The translations under genes were made by a program, and so were the position numbers. The notes beneath the pieces are model-generated. The model did not search any database, was not told where the DNA came from, and saw only the letters and a program-made list of their open reading frames with translations. 8,832 nt of DNA, from positions 1 through 8,832 of the forward strand of contig CAZFHZ010000132.1 of the NCBI GenBank assembly GCA_964519015.1, written 5' to 3'. Numbering within the stretch: position 1 is the first letter of the stretch; every line of letters begins with the position of its first letter. Source of the DNA: CAZFHZ01 sp964519015. GTDB taxonomy: Bacteria > Blakebacterota > Blakebacteria > Blakebacterales > CAYUVJ01. Below, piece after piece: positions 7,228 to 8,832 of the stretch.

Positions 7228-8424
7228 CTAGGTGACCACCACCCTCGGCAGCAGCGGATTCAGATGCATGGTCAGGTCGTAGACTGAGGCCCCGCAGGCC
7301 GCGGACACATCCTCCGGCCGGGACCCATCCTGCCAATCGAAGCAGACGGCAGTGTCGCCGATCCGGACCTGAGCGGTCTCCCCCAGCTCGACGATCGAAT
7401 GGCTCGCCGAGACCGAGGCGATCAGGGGATAGAGCCGTTCGCCGACGCGGACCCGGGCGCCCTGGGCGGCTACCCGCGGCCAGCCGTCGGCATGCCCCAC
7501 CGGCAGGGTGGCCACCCAGACATCCCGCTCGGCCCGGTAAGCCCGGTTGTAGCCGGCGCTCTCCCCCCGACGCAGCCGCTTCACGTAGATGACCCGGCAT
7601 TTCAGGCTCACCGCCGGTCGTAGCTCCATCACCTCCTGGGTCCGGAAGGCCGCTTCCGGGTAGATGCCGAAGAGGACCATGCCCGGACGCACCATGTCGA
7701 AGAACCCGTCCGGCCGCTGGAAGAGGCCGTAGCTGGAGGCGGCATGTTTCAAGCCGAGTCCGATCCCCTTGCGCTCGAGCCCTGAGCAAAGCGATTGGAA
7801 ACGCCGGATCTGCTCCCGGTCGAAGTCGGGGTCCTCGGTGAAGGTCATCATCGTCCCGCGCAGCTCGACCGAAGGCCGAGCGGCCAGATCGCGAATGTAC
7901 GCGGCCGCCTCTTCCCAGGGCACCCCCACCCGTCCGATCCCGGTGTCCACGCAGACGTGCACGGCTACCGGTCGCTGACGGGCGGCCGCGATCCGGTCCA
8001 GCACGGAGCCCACGGGCGTGTACACCATCGGCTCGATTTCGCGGGCCACCGCCTCGCGCAGTTCCGGTTCGTCAAAGGGGCCCATCAGGAGGACGGGTTT
8101 GCGGATGCCGGCCTCGCGCAGCCGGAGCGCCTCGTGGAGCTTGACCACGGCGAATCCCCGGATCGGCGCCAGCGGCTCGAGAATCCGGGCGACGTTCTCC
8201 ACCCCCAGCCCGTAGCCGTTGTTCTTGATCACGGCCAGGATGGGTCGCCCTCCCACCCTCCGCGACACCTGCTCGACGTTATGCCGGAGGTGGTCCCCCC
8301 GGACCTCGATCCAGGGATCGAAGGAAGCGTGCCGCTCCTGCCGGGCGGGCGTCTGCTCTCCGGTGAGCGTGAGTGCGGCCAGGGCTGGCGCCCCGGCCAG
8401 GAAGCTGCGTCGCGGGATCTCCAT
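7228..8424 (-). CDS. Alanine racemase-family PLP enzyme with twin-arginine (Tat) signal peptide; possible exported broad-specificity amino acid racemase
   Basis: The 398-aa product is a fold-type III PLP racemase that would interconvert L- and D-amino acids. Residues 1-22 form a Tat-type signal, PRRSFLAG (4-11) followed by a moderately hydrophobic Ala/Leu stretch, so export to the periplasm after cofactor loading is predicted. By alignment to Geobacillus Alr numbering, PLP lysine Lys39 is Lys67 (in IKNNGYGLG), Tyr43 is Tyr71, Arg136 is Arg165 (VDTGIGRVG), His200 is His227, Arg219 is Arg246 (MVRPG), catalytic Tyr265 is Tyr292 (GYNRAY) and Tyr354 is Tyr382. Departures are the carbamylated Lys129 (Cys158), Asn203 (Ser230), Tyr284 (His311, in PVGHADG) and the Cys-Met-Asp loop at 311-313 (Ser339-Ala340-Ser341). 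Both catalytic bases are kept, so racemase activity is likely, but the substrate may not be alanine. The start at 8424 has GGAGG with a 5-nt spacer. The gene appears monocistronic here, diverging from a CocE-like gene. A housekeeping cytosolic alr probably exists elsewhere (inference). Confidence 0.88.
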   Translation of the reverse strand: MEIPRRSFLAGAPALAALTLTGEQTPARQERHASFDPWIEVRGDHLRHNVEQVSRRVGGRPILAVIKNNGYGLGVENVARILEPLAPIRGFAVVKLHEALRLREAGIRKPVLLMGPFDEPELREAVAREIEPMVYTPVGSVLDRIAAARQRPVAVHVCVDTGIGRVGVPWEEAAAYIRDLAARPSVELRGTMMTFTEDPDFDREQIRRFQSLCSGLERKGIGLGLKHAASSYGLFQRPDGFFDMVRPGMVLFGIYPEAAFRTQEVMELRPAVSLKCRVIYVKRLRRGESAGYNRAYRAERDVWVATLPVGHADGWPRVAAQGARVRVGERLYPLIASVSASHSIVELGETAQVRIGDTAVCFDWQDGSRPEDVSAACGASVYDLTMHLNPLLPRVVVT

Positions 8425-8429
8425 GCCTG

Positions 8430-8439
8430 CCTCCGGAGG
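8430..8439 (-). promoter_or_regulatory. Shine-Dalgarno of the racemase gene inside a perfect 10-bp palindrome
   Basis: CCTCCGGAGG reads the same on both strands. On the minus strand its GGAGG half sits 5 nt before the racemase ATG, giving a strong ribosome binding site that supports the start at 8424. Hairpin folding of such a loop-free palindrome is sterically poor, so it is more likely a plain Shine-Dalgarno sequence than a translational switch. Confidence 0.6.
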
Positions 8440-8460
8440 TCAACGGTCGGTCCTGGTAAA

Positions 8461-8478
8461 ACCGGGATGAAACCCGGT
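8461..8478 (-). repeat. Small inverted repeat in the racemase 5' leader
   Basis: ACCGGG (8461-8466) and CCCGGT (8473-8478) form a 6-bp stem with a 6-nt loop. Read on the minus strand, the stem is followed by a short TTTTA. This resembles a weak terminator/attenuator or an operator, about 37 nt upstream of the racemase start codon. It is too short to distinguish from chance. Confidence 0.3.
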
Positions 8479-8636
8479 AGCGGGACAACTGTAATACCCT
8501 TACCCGCCGACCTGAACGCTGGAATGCCTTGATCAGACCAAGAATGACGGGGCGAGGGCCGCTGTATAACCCACTGGAGAGACCATTGATACGATGGATA
8601 TGCTGACGGCATTGGATGCACGACCTGCAGGCCGGG

Positions 8637-8642
8637 AAGGAG
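8637..8642 (+). promoter_or_regulatory. Shine-Dalgarno AAGGAG for the CocE-like gene
   Basis: AAGGAG lies 7 nt before an in-frame GTG (8650) and 10 nt before ATG (8653). The spacing slightly favours the GTG, the codon identity favours the ATG, and they differ by one residue. An in-frame TGA at 8587 and no other start codon in between confirm that translation begins here. Confidence 0.65.
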
Positions 8643-8652
8643 CGCCGAAGTG

Positions 8653-8832
8653 ATGAACAGCACGAAGATCCGCCGCGGCATGAGGAGCGTGGGTATCGTC
8701 GTCGGGATAGGTCTCTGGACGAGCCTCTGGGGAGTCTCGTGCACCCGAGCCGACGGTCAAGGCGCCTGGGTCCGGGGACATTACACCAAGAGCGAGTACC
8801 GGATCCCGATGCGGGACGGAGTGCACCTCTTC
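8653..8832 (+). CDS. CocE/NonD-type (S15-like) alpha/beta-hydrolase, N-terminal fragment cut by window edge
   Basis: Only the first 60 codons are present. They start with a basic n-region (KIRRGMR), a hydrophobic stretch (about 13-28) and Cys30 in WGVSC, which is either a non-canonical lipobox or part of an ordinary Sec signal. The mature sequence then reads HYTKSEYRIPMRDGVHLF (43-60). The phrase 'Y-x-K-x-E-Y-x-I-P-M-R-D-G-V-x-L-F' is characteristic of the start of the catalytic domain of CocE/NonD family hydrolases (X-Pro dipeptidyl-peptidase S15, cocaine esterase, glutaryl-7-ACA acylase group). These hydrolases act on N-terminal dipeptides, esters or amides. The Ser-Asp-His triad lies beyond the window, so activity cannot be judged. 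It is divergent from the racemase gene across a shared upstream region of about 225 bp. Confidence 0.8.
   Translation, partial: MNSTKIRRGMRSVGIVVGIGLWTSLWGVSCTRADGQGAWVRGHYTKSEYRIPMRDGVHLF

Larger units (their letters stand above)
8440..8649. promoter_or_regulatory. Divergent intergenic region between racemase and CocE-like genes
   Basis: This spacer should contain divergent promoters and is visibly richer in A/T than the genes. Candidate rightward elements are TATAAC (8565-8570) and TTGATA (8586-8591), but neither has a well-spaced partner box. On the minus strand TATTAC (complement near 8490) is a possible -10 for the racemase gene without a good -35. No promoter can be assigned confidently. 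Confidence 0.3.

Noticed and set aside
8229..8826. Minus-strand open frames across the racemase upstream region (171 aa and 97 aa)
   Set aside because: They overlap the racemase N-terminus or the CocE-like gene in other frames and show no motif or plausible ribosome binding site.
1..8832. Search for CRISPR, tRNA/rRNA, insertion sequences, phage or defence genes
   Set aside because: No spaced direct repeats, cloverleaf-like sequences, transposase motifs or terminal inverted repeats were seen by eye. All long stretches are explained by the six protein genes.

Overview
The window is high-GC bacterial DNA packed with protein genes. It looks like a Gram-negative chromosome. Four of the six genes encode exported or envelope enzymes: a PBP1C-type peptidoglycan synthase, a secreted S9 peptidase, a Tat-signal alanine racemase and a signal-peptide-bearing CocE/S15-type hydrolase. 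The PBP1C C-terminus and the S9 domain order, including its charged Lys/Glu insert, resemble proteins common in Bacteroidota and other FCB or neighbouring phyla. The strong G/C bias argues against a typical low-GC Bacteroidota. Placement below this level is not supported by the sequence alone.

Layout from left to right: (1) positions 2-2083, +, the C-terminal bulk of a pbpC-like gene whose start lies outside the window; (2) 2087-2926, -, a LOG/TIGR00730-type nucleotide-binding protein that converges on pbpC with only 3 bp between stops; (3) a 186-bp divergent intergenic region; (4) 3113-6040, +, a large secreted S9 prolyl-oligopeptidase-type peptidase; (5) 6054-7178, +, a bacterial BAHD-like acyltransferase placed 13 bp after the peptidase, probably in the same operon; (6) 7228-8424, -, an alanine-racemase-fold enzyme with a twin-arginine signal and several active-site substitutions; (7) a 225-bp divergent leader region; (8) 8650/8653 to the right edge, +, the first 60 or so codons of a CocE/NonD (S15-like) hydrolase.

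The theme is envelope and extracellular peptide or amino-acid chemistry: peptidoglycan synthesis, peptide hydrolysis and amino-acid racemisation outside the cytoplasm. Whether the genes cooperate is inference. The two least ordinary items are the BAHD-type acyltransferase, a family best known from plants, and the Tat-targeted racemase with non-canonical active-site residues. I saw no RNA gene, CRISPR array, insertion sequence or phage gene. No gene-free stretch exceeds 300 bases.
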